Assembly (NCBI GenBank): GCA_965243325.1
Contig: CBDEUQ010000003.1
Location: 1,116,001 to 1,180,000 of the forward strand
Origin: JANQOH01 sp965243325
Lineage (GTDB): Bacteria > Pseudomonadota > Alphaproteobacteria > UBA7887
Direction: 5' to 3'
DNA: 64,000 nucleotides
The notes under the pieces are model-generated. The model had not been told where the DNA came from. It made no database searches and saw only the letters and a list, made by a program, of their open reading frames with translations. Positions 33,667 to 42,288 of this stretch are shown here, in pieces (within the stretch, counting starts at the first letter, position 1; each line of letters begins with the position of its first letter). Made by a program: the position numbers and the translations under genes.

Positions 33667-34348
33667 CTCGAGTGGTACGACGCTGTTCGTCACCATAGGG
33701 CTGTGCGATGGCTTAGGCGGATGGGATACGCCAATAGGAGTGCGAGTTCCGCAGGGAGCCTTCCTCCGAGAAAAAGGATTAAACTCTGTCGACAGGCATC
33801 TCCGGTGTTGAAACCACCGCGCGGGCCTTCCTTATCGACCGTGAAGAGACTTTTCCGAGACCCTAACCCTCAGCAGTTCCGTGTTCGGCAAGCTGGATTT
33901 GGACGGCTTTGGTCCAGTTTCTTGACGGTGGAGGGTCCGTAGACGGATTCCTGACCGAACACGAGGCGTCGGCATGGGTACCAGCATCATCGTTCGTGAT
34001 ATCAATCTGGGGACGAGTCCTGGCTCCGGCGCGACGCTCGGCGGATTGGCGCGTCGATGGAGGAGTTCATCCGTTACGTGATTCACGAGAACGCACGAAG
34101 ACCGAGTGCCACCCGAAGCCCCTTTCAAGCATTTCCGCGGCACTTCGGGGTGCAATACGGCGTCGTGCTTCCGCCCGCGGTCCGTTGCGGCGTTAGGCAG
34201 CGGTCGACCGCCAGCGGGGACGGGAAGGACCGCTCGGCTCGTGTGCCTAGATTTGGGCGTTAGTTGGCATCCCGGGAGGTGATGTAAGGGACTTTCGGCG
34301 ACCGTGGAGCGAGGCCAAAGCGCGGTACGGCGCGCTTGAATGCTCCAC
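33667..34348. other. Non-coding right part of the defence island
   Basis: About 680 bases separate RloB from the full-length monooxygenase gene. Short open stretches exist on both strands, but none has a good start, recognised motif or consistent codon bias. The segment may hold decayed mobile DNA. Confidence 0.4.
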
Positions 34349-35422
34349 TCAAGGCGGGAGGGGGTGAGCGCCCGTTCTTCCGTGTCCGGGATCGTATTGG
34401 GGTAACGAACTTCCTTCGGTGTCGCCACCGGCCGGCGCCGTTCGAGCCGCCGACAGCATGCCTTCGAGCCGGCCGCGGATGAGCGTCTCGGCTTCCGCCA
34501 TGATGCGGTCGATCAGCTCGCGGCACGTGGGCACGTCGCGGATCAGGCCGGCCACCATGCCGCACGACCAGACGCCGGAATCCATTTCACCCTCGATCAT
34601 GACGCGCGGGTAGACGCCCGCCACCTCGGGCAGGATGTCGTCGATCTTCAGGTCCTTGCCGCGCTCCGCCTCCTTCGCGAGCAGCCGTTCCGACGCGGCG
34701 TTGCTGAGCACGCGCTCCGTGTTGCGCAGCGGCCGCATGACGAGGCGCGTGTCGCGCTCCGACGCGGCGACGATCGCCTGCTTGACGTTGTCGTGGATCG
34801 GCGCCTCGCGAGTGGCCATGAATCGCGTGCCCATGTTCATGCCGTCGGCGCCCATGGCCAGCGCGGCCACCAGCGACCGCGCGTCCGCCATGCCGCCCGA
34901 GGCGACGAACGGGATCGACAGCTCCTCCGCCGCCCGCGGCAGCAGGATCATGTTGGGGATGTCGTCCTCGCCGGGATGGCCGCCGCATTCGAACCCGTCG
35001 ACCGACACCGCGTCGCAGCCGATGGTCTCGGCCTTGAGCGAGTGGCGCACCGAGGTGCACTTGTGAATGATCTTCACGCCCGCCTCCTTGAGGCGCGGCA
35101 GGTGGGCCTGTGGATTGCGCCCCGCGGTCTCGACGATCTTCACGCCGCCGGAGAGGATGGCGTCGATGTAGCCCGGATAGTCGGGCTCGCGAAAGCTCGG
35201 CAGAAACGTCAGATTGACGCCGAACGGCTTGTCGGTCATGTCCCTGCAGCGCGCGATCTCGTCGGCCAGCCTGGCCGGCGACGGCTGGGTGAGGCCGGTG
35301 ATGATCCCGAGGCCGCCGGCGTTCGACACCGCCGCCGCGAGCTCGGCGAAGCCGACGTAGTGCATGCCGCCCTGGACGATCGGATGGGCGATGCCGAACA
35401 ATTCGGTGATGCGGGTCTTCAT
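34349..35422 (-). CDS. Nitronate monooxygenase-family flavoprotein with a replaced C-terminus
   Basis: 357 residues. FMN-binding TIM-barrel motifs are present: PIVQGGMHYVG at the start, SNAGGLGIITG, HKCTSVRHSL, CGGHPGEDD, VASGGMADARSLVAALAMGADG and MGTRFMATREA. The family oxidises nitronates or acts as an NADPH-linked enone reductase. The last ~28 residues, after LEGMLSAA, are low-complexity text not seen in the partial copy at 30993-31193. The original ending was evidently swapped for island DNA. The catalytic barrel is intact, so the enzyme may still work. Confidence 0.85.
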   Translation of the reverse strand: MKTRITELFGIAHPIVQGGMHYVGFAELAAAVSNAGGLGIITGLTQPSPARLADEIARCRDMTDKPFGVNLTFLPSFREPDYPGYIDAILSGGVKIVETAGRNPQAHLPRLKEAGVKIIHKCTSVRHSLKAETIGCDAVSVDGFECGGHPGEDDIPNMILLPRAAEELSIPFVASGGMADARSLVAALAMGADGMNMGTRFMATREAPIHDNVKQAIVAASERDTRLVMRPLRNTERVLSNAASERLLAKEAERGKDLKIDDILPEVAGVYPRVMIEGEMDSGVWSCGMVAGLIRDVPTCRELIDRIMAEAETLIRGRLEGMLSAARTAPAGGDTEGSSLPQYDPGHGRTGAHPLPP

Positions 35423-35619
35423 GCGAACCTCCGGCCGGGCGGCCGCAGCGGCGCGCGCCTCCGGCCGTGCGGCATTCTCCGGGTGACGATCAAGGAAAGC
35501 CGCCCGAGGGACGGCGTTGACTTGCGAGGAATCCTGCCGCTACCGTCCCACAATCCTTCGCCGACCGCAATTTGCCGCGCCCGACGCGGCGGTCGCGCGA
35601 CCGATCACGGGAGACCCGG

Positions 35620-36249
35620 ATGAAAATCTACTACGCGCCCAACACGCGCGCGGTCCGTATCGTCTGGCTGTGCAACGAACTGGGCCTCGACTACGAACTC
35701 GAAACCTTCAAGCTCGGCGACCCGGCCATGCGCGCGCCGGACTATCTCGCCGTGCACCCCATGGGCCGCGTGCCGACGCTCCGCGACGGCGACGTGACGA
35801 TCTTCGAGTCCGGCGCCATCGTGCAGTACGTGCTGGCGAGGTATGGCGGCGGACGGCTCGCGCCCGGCGTCGAGTCGGCGGACTATGCGGCCTACCTGCA
35901 ATGGCTGCACTACGCCGAAGGCATGATCATGCCGCACGTCAACATCGTCGTCGTCGAGACCGTGCTGCTGCCCCCGGAGCGCCGCAACCAGGTCAACGTC
36001 GACCGCTCGATGCGGCAGCTCGCGCGGATGCTCGGCGCTGTCGACGCTGCGCTCGAGGGCCGCGATTTCCTCGCCGGCGCGTTCAGCGGCGCCGACATCA
36101 TGACCGGGCACGCGTGCATCGTCGCCGGACGCCTCGGTGCCGACGTGTCCGACCGGCCGAACGTCCGCGCCTACATCGACCGTCTCACCGCCCGTCCGGC
36201 GCTGCGCGACGCGTGGGACGCCGGGGCGGCGACGGAGAGCCGGGCGTGA
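35620..36249 (+). CDS. Glutathione S-transferase-family protein
   Basis: 209 residues, ATG 35620 with GGGAG upstream. The N-terminal fold reads MKIYYAPNTRAVRIVWLCNELGL, with PMGRVPTLRDGDVTIFESGAI as the cis-Pro and Ser glutathione-binding segment. The helical half has FSGADIMTGHA, the conserved N-capping box. The cytosolic glutathione-dependent role is general. It overlaps the oxidoreductase gene by four bases, so the two probably act on related electrophilic carbonyls. Confidence 0.9.
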   Translation: MKIYYAPNTRAVRIVWLCNELGLDYELETFKLGDPAMRAPDYLAVHPMGRVPTLRDGDVTIFESGAIVQYVLARYGGGRLAPGVESADYAAYLQWLHYAEGMIMPHVNIVVVETVLLPPERRNQVNVDRSMRQLARMLGAVDAALEGRDFLAGAFSGADIMTGHACIVAGRLGADVSDRPNVRAYIDRLTARPALRDAWDAGAATESRA

Positions 36250-37259
36250 CCGCCTGTCGCCGGATCGTGCTGCGCGAGACGCCGGACGGCGCCTTGCGCG
36301 AAGACCACTTCGAGATGCAAACGGCGCCGCTGCCCCCGGTCGCCGCCGGCGAGGCGTCGATCCGCACGCTCCTGATCTCGATCGACGCGGCCAACCGCGC
36401 GTGGATGCAGGGCGCGACGTATCGCGCCGCGGTGAAGGCGGGCGAGACGATGCACGCCTACGTCATCGGCGAGGTCGTCAAATCGAAGGACGCCGCGCTC
36501 GCCCCGGGGGACATCGTCGCCGCCGAGGCGGGCTGGGCGGACCGCGCGGTGGTCGCCGCGCGCGACGCCCGCAAGCTGCCGCCAAGGCGGCCGTTGTCGC
36601 ATCTCCTGTCGGCGTTCGGGATCGCCGGCAAGACCGCGTGGCACGGGCTGGTGGGCGTCGGACGGCCGAAGGCCGGGGAGACGGTCGTGGTGTCGGCGGC
36701 GGCAGGTTCGGTCGGCGGCTACGTCGGTCAGATCGCCCGCGTCCTCGGGTGCCGCGTCGTCGGTATCGCCGGCGGGGCGGAGAAGTGCGACTGGGTGGTG
36801 CGGACGCTCGGCTTCGACGCCTGCATCGACCGCCGCGAGGGCGGCCTGTTCAAGCGGCTGCGCGCCGCCTGCCCCGACGGCATCGACGTATATTTCGACA
36901 ATGTCGGCGGCAAGGTGCTGGAGACCGCGCTGTTCCTGATGAACATGCGCGGGCGCGTCGTGTGCTGCGGCGCGGTGAGCCAGTACGACACCGGCGCGCC
37001 CACCGGTCCGCGCAACCTGCCCGGCCTCGTCGTGGTCAAGCGCCTGCGCATGGAGGGGTTCATCGTCATGGACTTCGCCGACCGCGACGCCGAGGCCGAA
37101 GCCGACCTCGGAACCTGGGTCGAAGACGGCCGGATCGCGGTCGTCGAGGACGTGGTGGATGGCCTCGAGAACGCGCCACGCGCGCTTATCGGCCTTCTCG
37201 CGGGCGAGAACCGGGGCAAGAGGATGGTGCGCGTGGCGCCCGATCCGGCGCCGGCCTGA
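36246..37259 (+). CDS. NADP-dependent zinc-independent oxidoreductase (CurA/leukotriene B4 12-HDH-like)
   Basis: 337 residues from GTG 36246 (GTGA). It is an MDR-family member without catalytic zinc ligands. The NADP motif is VVVSAAAGSVGGYVGQIARVLGCRVVG, followed by IDVYFDNVGGKVLETAL and LRMEGFIVMDF, all typical of the CurA/PTGR branch. It should reduce the double bond of enones or quinones with NADPH. Coupling to the GST gene suggests joint detoxification of reactive carbonyls. Confidence 0.9.
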   Translation: MTACRRIVLRETPDGALREDHFEMQTAPLPPVAAGEASIRTLLISIDAANRAWMQGATYRAAVKAGETMHAYVIGEVVKSKDAALAPGDIVAAEAGWADRAVVAARDARKLPPRRPLSHLLSAFGIAGKTAWHGLVGVGRPKAGETVVVSAAAGSVGGYVGQIARVLGCRVVGIAGGAEKCDWVVRTLGFDACIDRREGGLFKRLRAACPDGIDVYFDNVGGKVLETALFLMNMRGRVVCCGAVSQYDTGAPTGPRNLPGLVVVKRLRMEGFIVMDFADRDAEAEADLGTWVEDGRIAVVEDVVDGLENAPRALIGLLAGENRGKRMVRVAPDPAPA

Positions 37260-37326
37260 GCGAGGGCGGCCGGGAAACGCCGGCCCGGCGCCGTTCCGAC
37301 CGGAGGCGGTGCCGGGGATCGGGCAT

Positions 37327-37357
37327 CGCGGTCCGCGGTCCCGGAGAGCGGACCGCG
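37327..37357. terminator. Strong hairpin between convergent genes
   Basis: Perfect 10-bp arms CGCGGTCCGC (37327-37336) and GCGGACCGCG (37348-37357) enclose an 11-base loop. No T-run follows. It lies between convergent stops at 37259 and 37485. Confidence 0.4.
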
Positions 37358-37484
37358 GCGCCAGCGCGATGCCCGGCCGTCGCGCGCGTGTATGGAGAAA
37401 TCCGTGCCCCGGCCGGATGCGCGGGCGGCGTCGGGCGAGGCCGCCCGCGCACGGGCCGGGTCTCGGACCCGGCGCCCGGCGCGG

Positions 37485-38006
37485 CTATCGCTGGCCGCAC
37501 GCCTCCCCGTTCACCTGCTGGAACTCGGCGAGAAACTCGTCCATGAAGTTGTCGTACGAGGCCAGAATACTGTCGGAGCTTCCGCCGTGGGTGCCGGTGG
37601 CGCCGGTTGCCCACGTGGTGGCGGGACGCGTTTCGCCGGAATACTCGTCGTAGAGCTGCTTCTTGAACGCGAAGATGATGTCGAAGGCCTCGCTCGTGAG
37701 GTTCACATTGGTGAACAGGTAGGTATCGGACTCCGGGTCGAAGAGGCCGGCGGCGCTCAGGCGGTTCTCGACGGCGGCCACGATCGCCTCGCGCGACAGA
37801 TCGATGTTCTCGGCCTCCGGGTGCAGTCCGCCCACGCGGAGGTCGAACGGTTCGCAGTTCGTATACAGCTTGAACGCCGCCAACCGGTCGTCCGTGTCCT
37901 CGGCGCCGACGGGGCCGGCGAGCAGCAGCGGCACAGCCAGCAAGGCCATTGCGGCGAGGATGTTCGGACCGTTCCGTCTTTCGGCCAGGCTCCGCATTCG
38001 GTTCAT
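37485..38006 (-). CDS. Secreted protein, unknown function
   Basis: 173 residues from ATG 38006 with GGGAG seven bases upstream. The N-terminus is a signal peptide (positive MNRMRSLAERRNG, then AAMALLAVPLLLAG, cleavage near VGA-ED). The mature protein resembles periplasmic proteins with a conserved front half: LYTNCEPFDLRVGG, LSREAIVAAVENRLSAAGLF, YLFTNVNLTSEAFDI. Two cysteines, early and near the C-terminus, could pair. The end contains a Gly/Thr-rich loop. The function is unknown. Confidence 0.7.
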   Translation of the reverse strand: MNRMRSLAERRNGPNILAAMALLAVPLLLAGPVGAEDTDDRLAAFKLYTNCEPFDLRVGGLHPEAENIDLSREAIVAAVENRLSAAGLFDPESDTYLFTNVNLTSEAFDIIFAFKKQLYDEYSGETRPATTWATGATGTHGGSSDSILASYDNFMDEFLAEFQQVNGEACGQR

Positions 38007-38240
38007 GATTCGCTCCCGTAAGGTGTTCCGTGGCGGCCGGCGACGTCGCGCCGACGCCGGCATTCGGCGACATCGGCCCGGATGCGTCAAGGCGCCGAAT
38101 ACGCGGGTCGCCGCCCGGTTCGCGTTTCCGGCCAGTGAAGATCCGCATTCGTCTTCGACGAGCCGCGGCGTCACCCGAGCCTGCCCGGGCTTGACCGAAA
38201 AGAGCGCCGGGGCCTGGGCTTCCAGGAACCGCCGTACCGC

Positions 38241-38860
38241 TTGCCCTGGACCCCGGGTCAATTTGTCGATGCCGTTCGGGAGTTGAAGTTTGAGAACGCG
38301 TTCAATCCCCATTCTGAACGGTGCTCGGTATATGACCATGACGACGCTCCGCTCCCAAGACGCAGAGCGTTGCTTGCCACGCTGAATGCAGCGGTGGAAG
38401 AGGATGTGGATTCTCCGTGGCTGGGACGAGACCTCGGATATCGAGGTGGGCGGCGGACCGGACTGGCGCTCACCGATGACGTCAATTTGATTGCCCCTGC
38501 GGCCAGATGGGACGTGAAGGTGGAGAGGCCAACGAAGGGAGAGGCGATCTCTGAACGAACAGCGGAGGTTGTCTGGTCTGTGTTGCAGCAAATTGAAGAA
38601 CCGGTTTTCTATGGAATGTGTTTCCTCTGCATCCGCATGTCGCAAGAAGCCCGTTCACGAATCGAGGGCGCAATGCGAAAGAACGGCGTGCGGGTAAAGA
38701 TCTGTTGGCTGAACTCATCGGTCTGCTGCGTCCGCGCAGGCTGATTCCGATCGGAAACGACGCGGCTGTCCCCACGCCGCACCGCAAATATCCCGGACAA
38801 ACCCGGCAAACCGGTCCAAATGGAGGGTTCTTCAGCAGCCCGTTAGATCGTCATCAGTGA
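38241..38860 (+). pseudogene. Uracil-DNA glycosylase-like gene, frameshifted and cut
   Basis: The first frame (from 38241) gives FVDAVRELKFENAFNPHSERC, GVDS-like WLGRDLGYRGGRRTGLALTDDV and AERTAEVV-like text. It loses register near 38611, and the reading continues in another frame from 38618 (VFPLHPHVARSPFTNRGR, LLAELIGLLRPRRLIPIGNDAA). Joining the frames restores a known glycosylase-like protein: a single missing base after VFY turns WNVFPLHPH out of frame. After GNDAA the match is lost. The product is dead. Confidence 0.7.
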
Positions 38861-38915
38861 GAAACAGAGCGTAGTCGGGCTCATGGCGGTCGAGAAATGT
38901 TTGATACTTCAGCTG

Positions 38916-39188
38916 TCAGCCTGGGGCTTTGGAGACTGGTTGGATGAACTTTTCCTCAAGGCCAGCCTCATCGCCATGGCGCTCGACCCGGTTCTTCTCC
39001 TCGCCCCACAGAGACGGGAGACGCTCCAAGACAACCCTCGCTGCGCCGGTCTCCTCAGCCCATTCCGGCTCAAGTGGGAGCCTGTGCCCAAGCCAGTGGT
39101 TGGATAGGAAGCCGGAGTTGCGAACCGGGGAGAGCGGCAGAGACATCTGCCTCTCATCAGGCTCTCCGGTGCGCATGCGCGCAGGCAT
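38916..39188 (-). pseudogene. N-terminal remnant of a type IIG restriction-modification enzyme
   Basis: Ninety codons. SGFLSNHWLGHRLPLEPEW, VVLERLPSLWGEEKNRVERHG and LEEKFIQPVSKA resemble the opening of Eco57I-like type IIG enzymes (FSNHYLxxxLPE, then EEFIxPVLxxLG). The frame stops exactly where the helix before the methylase should continue. Nothing of the nuclease or methylase core is left. It is evidence of a lost defence system. Confidence 0.5.
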
Positions 39189-39342
39189 TCTCAGTTGATC
39201 GTTCCGATAGTCAACGGGTGTTGCCCGGCGTTGACGGTCGAGGCAATGAGATAGATCAGCAAGGCCGTTGCAGCAGTGATGCGATCAAGCAAGGTGGCCT
39301 CCGCCTACGATCGTGGGGGATCCCGGTAAAGTGATCGAGGGC

Positions 39343-39780
39343 CTATTGGGCATCATCGATATTTTGCCACGGATCGAGCAATCCAATATCGAAGTTCCGA
39401 AAATCCTTCACATTGCGCGTGACCAGGGTCAAGTCGTGCTGAATGGCAGTTGCTGCGATCTGCGCATCGGCCGCGGAAGGGCGGTGGCCGGCGCGATCCC
39501 CGTCCCCCATGAGTCGCCCCCAGACCGCTGCGGTAGACGCGTCAAGCGGCAAGATGCGCCTGTCGAACTGCCGGGCCAGATCTTGTTCGATCCATCTCTC
39601 AAATTGTTCGCGACGAGCCTGTTCCCTTACCTTCCACGCGCCTCGGACGAGTTCCCCTATGGTTTGTGCCGCAAGGAAAAGGTCGCCCGGGCTCCGAGAC
39701 TCGATCCAGTCGAGCACGGTCGTGTCAGGTCGTGGCCTGACGGTCTCGCTGATCACATTGGTGTCCAGGAGAAAGGCCAT
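39343..39780 (-). CDS. vapC: PIN-domain toxin of a VapBC-type module
   Basis: 145 residues. PIN acidic residues are visible: D in FLLDTNVISE, E in TIGELVRGA, D in SAADAQIAATA and D in TRNVKDFRNF. The family cuts RNA, often tRNA, when its antitoxin is lost. The ATG shares one base with the antitoxin stop (TGATG), the usual coupled order. The toxin and antitoxin are the only intact genes in a stretch of remnants, as expected for an addictive module. Confidence 0.9.
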   Translation of the reverse strand: MAFLLDTNVISETVRPRPDTTVLDWIESRSPGDLFLAAQTIGELVRGAWKVREQARREQFERWIEQDLARQFDRRILPLDASTAAVWGRLMGDGDRAGHRPSAADAQIAATAIQHDLTLVTRNVKDFRNFDIGLLDPWQNIDDAQ

Positions 39781-40100
39781 CAGGCGAGATCGGCAGATCG
39801 GCCCGTGGAGCGGTCGCGCTCGATCGCGAGGTCAGCGTCGGTGAGAGGCGATGCACGGAGGAAAGCGACCAACTCGGCGCCTGTCTTCGCCCGTGGGGCA
39901 GGCAGCCTCCGGTGCAGGGATCGGCGGATGAGCTCAGCTTCCTCGCCGCCGGAACGAAGAGCGCCAGCGATTGCCTTGACGAGGGGTGCGTCTTGCAGAG
40001 GTACTGTGACTTCGACTCGCTTGGCCCCGCCAGTAGCGATCCTCTTGCGGTGGCGGGAGACGCGGGACGCCTGTTGAGTCTTCAGATTTACGGGTTTCAT
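39780..40100 (-). CDS. Antitoxin partner of the PIN toxin (ribbon-helix-helix-like)
   Basis: 106 residues from ATG 40100. KRVEVTVPLQDAPLVKAIAGALRSGGEEAELIRRSLHRR reads as a beta strand followed by two helices, the RHH layout. The C-terminal third (AFLRASPLTDADLAIERD) would be the toxin-binding tail, with the LxxSPL pattern often seen in VapB-type tails. It should repress its own operon together with VapC. Confidence 0.7.
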   Translation of the reverse strand: MKPVNLKTQQASRVSRHRKRIATGGAKRVEVTVPLQDAPLVKAIAGALRSGGEEAELIRRSLHRRLPAPRAKTGAELVAFLRASPLTDADLAIERDRSTGRSADLA

Positions 40101-40199
40101 GACAGCGCATCCTAACCGGTAACGTTTCCGGAAAATGCAGGATGACAAGCTTGTATGTCAAGCATCAAGAACGTTGGGGTGGCTCTGGGGTGCCGCGAG

Positions 40200-40590
40200 A
40201 ACCATTGACTCGCTTGTCTGGGGATTTTGTCCGGCATCAGATTTCCGCCGATGCTTCCGGTAGTCCGAGCAGCCTGGGTCTGGATTGAATCTCGGGCGAG
40301 GCGCGCAGTCGTATGCACCTGGGTGTGCCCGAGACGCTTGCCCATGATCGTGAGGCTTTCGCCGAAGGTCAGGGTCCGGGACCTCGTCGGCTTCGGGGTG
40401 CGCGTGCACGCCACGGGCCGGAAAATCTACGTCGTCCAGAAGCGTCGGCGGAGCGGGAGTCCGAATCGCGTCTCGCTCGGTTCGTGCGAGGACATCACTG
40501 TGGAGAAGGCACGGCGGGAGGCGGCCGAGGTCATCGACCGGCTGAAGCGGGGCGCTCCGGCGTTCCCGGCTCCGTCGTGGAGACGAATGG
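40200..40590. pseudogene. Two oppositely oriented integrase fragments
   Basis: On the minus strand (about 40370-40200) ESLTIMGKRLGHTQVHTTA and LARDSIQTQAARTTGSIGG match the end of a phage-type tyrosine recombinase (LGHxxxxTTxRYAHLARD). The Tyr segment is damaged. On the plus strand (40370-40560) LVGFGVRVHATGRKIYVVQ, RVSLGSCEDITVEKARREA is the DUF4102 arm-binding start of such an enzyme. The pieces are head to head and so come from an inversion or two separate elements. Confidence 0.6.
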
Positions 40591-40623
40591 CTCGAAGCGC
40601 ATGAAGGGCAAAAGTGTGTTGAC

Positions 40624-40869
40624 GTGGCAGACCAGCCAGTCCACCGAGACTGCCTGCGCAACCGGATCGAGAGATTCTTCAACAAACTCCAACAGTTCCG
40701 GCGCATCGCCACGCGCTACGACAAATTCGCCGCCAACTGCCTCCCCATGATCGAGATCGCCACAATCCGCATCTCGTCGCATGCTGATGAGTCCACGACC
40801 CAGATTGCCGCCCTGGAAGGCGAAGGCCTGCGGATGACAGAAGATCCTGGCCCGTGCCTCATCCGTTGA
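40624..40869 (+). pseudogene. C-terminal remnant of an IS5-family transposase
   Basis: CLRNRIERFFNKLQQFRRIATRYDKFAANCLPMIEIATIRI is the E-containing end of an IS5/IS1031-type transposase (RNxIERFFNKLKHFRRIATRYDK). The DDE start and N-terminus are absent. It abuts the integrase fragment. Confidence 0.75.
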
Positions 40870-40885
40870 TTGGGAGAGCCGCTCC

Positions 40886-41917
40886 ATGCTGATGATCTAC
40901 GGTGCCACCGGCTATACCGGTCAACTGGTCGTGGCCGAGGCCGTCCGGTCTGGCCTGCATACGGTGCTGGCCGGGCGCAATGCGAGGAAGCTCGCCGAGG
41001 TGACGAACAAGTGGACCCTGGCATCCCGCGCCGTTGCGCTGCACGACGCCGACGGTTTGCTGTCGGCCCTGGAGGGTGTGTCCGTGCTGGTGAACTGCGC
41101 GGGTCCGTTCTCGCGCACCGCCGAACCAATGGTCGATGCGTGCCTCAAGTCGGGAACGCACTACCTGGACATCACGGGTGAGGCCGCCGAGCTTGAAGCG
41201 CTCGCCAACCGGGACGCCGAAGCCAGGCAGGCGAAGGTCATGATCCTGCCGGGTGCCGGCTTCGACGTAGTGGCGAGCGATTGCCTGATCGCCGGTTTGG
41301 CCGCACGGCATGCGGGTTACCGGATCCGGCTCGGCATTGCGCCCCGGAGCGGTCTTTCCCGGGGCACGTTGCGCACGATCCTCGAGAATCTCGGAACCCT
41401 CCCCATCCGTCGGGACGGCGCGATCGTGCAGGTCGCGGCCGGCAGCCTGCGTCACGAGTTTGATTTCGCGGACGGAACGAAGGCTGCCCTCGTCAGCGCA
41501 TGGGGCGACGTCGCCACTGCGTATCGGTCGACGGGGATTGCGAACATCGAGACCTACAGCCAGGCCAACGGCCAAGTCCGTTTCCTGACATGGATGGGCC
41601 GGCTGCTTGGCTGGGGTTTCGTGCGCTGCATGCTGAGCGCCGGCCTGAGACTTGGGTCCGCTGGTCCGAGCGAACGCGATCGACGAGCGAGCTCCGTGAC
41701 CATCGTTGCGGAAATCGAGAATATGGCCGGAGAGCGCGCGGCCGCACGACTGCGGGTGCCTGATCCCTACGGGTTCACGGCCAAGGCAGTGATCGCAATG
41801 GCTGCGCGAGCGTTGTGCGGCGAATTGAAGATCGGGTACCAAACCCCGTCCTCGGCCTACGGTGCCGACTTCGTGCACAGGTTCGAAGGCGTGGGGGTGA
41901 CACACTTGAATGACTAG
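40886..41917 (+). CDS. Saccharopine-dehydrogenase-like NAD(P) protein (trans-acting enoyl reductase type)
   Basis: 343 residues, ATG 40886 with GGGAG upstream. The Rossmann start is MIYGATGYTGQLVVAEAV. VLVNCAGPFSRTAEPMVDACLKSGTHYLDITGE and ILPGAGFDVVASDCL follow, all typical of the saccharopine-dehydrogenase NADP-binding family. Many members are not lysine enzymes but reductases acting on thioesters or lipids. The gene is intact and starts 16 bases after the IS5 remnant. It probably depends on a promoter within the remnant. Confidence 0.85.
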   Translation: MLMIYGATGYTGQLVVAEAVRSGLHTVLAGRNARKLAEVTNKWTLASRAVALHDADGLLSALEGVSVLVNCAGPFSRTAEPMVDACLKSGTHYLDITGEAAELEALANRDAEARQAKVMILPGAGFDVVASDCLIAGLAARHAGYRIRLGIAPRSGLSRGTLRTILENLGTLPIRRDGAIVQVAAGSLRHEFDFADGTKAALVSAWGDVATAYRSTGIANIETYSQANGQVRFLTWMGRLLGWGFVRCMLSAGLRLGSAGPSERDRRASSVTIVAEIENMAGERAAARLRVPDPYGFTAKAVIAMAARALCGELKIGYQTPSSAYGADFVHRFEGVGVTHLND

Positions 41918-42288
41918 AACCAGGCGCTCCCCCGCATCATTGAACCTCAGATGTACTGGCCCCCGTCGGTCCAACCGGTCAATCGCGTGGCGAAGTCATT
42001 TGCCTCCAAAAAGACAGTATCCCTTGACCGCGTAGAGGGCGCGAATTTTTTGAGGGCTTGGACAATGCCCCAATACGAAGATGTGAGCCGGTCCATTGAG
42101 GATTGAGCGTTCCGGACGCACGCGTTGTGAGCTGCTCCCCGGGTCAAGCCCGGGGTGACGGGTTGGGGCGGGGCAGCCGCCGTTCGTCCTCAACTGTTGC
42201 CCCGGCTGCCCGCCGGTCGACACGGGGTCCGTCGAACACGCCCGCCGCGTCGGGCTGACGTCCGCGATGCCGTCGCGGCCCGCAGCGC
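41918..42288. other. Gap with a possible SDR tail remnant
   Basis: No complete gene is seen in 371 bases. On the minus strand, codons ending near 41947 read VFLEANDFATRLTGWTDGGQYI, which resembles the C-terminus of short-chain dehydrogenases (FLAS-D----TGQ---DGGQYI). It has no upstream body. Confidence 0.35.

Noticed and set aside
33832..34428. 198-codon minus-strand frame in the defence island
   Set aside because: The composition lacks codon bias, no ribosome site or motif is seen, and it spans a likely decayed border.
41947..42147. Minus-strand frame ending TGWTDGGQYI as a short-chain dehydrogenase gene
   Set aside because: Only the last ~20 residues resemble the family; no cofactor or catalytic segment is present, so it is at most a remnant.
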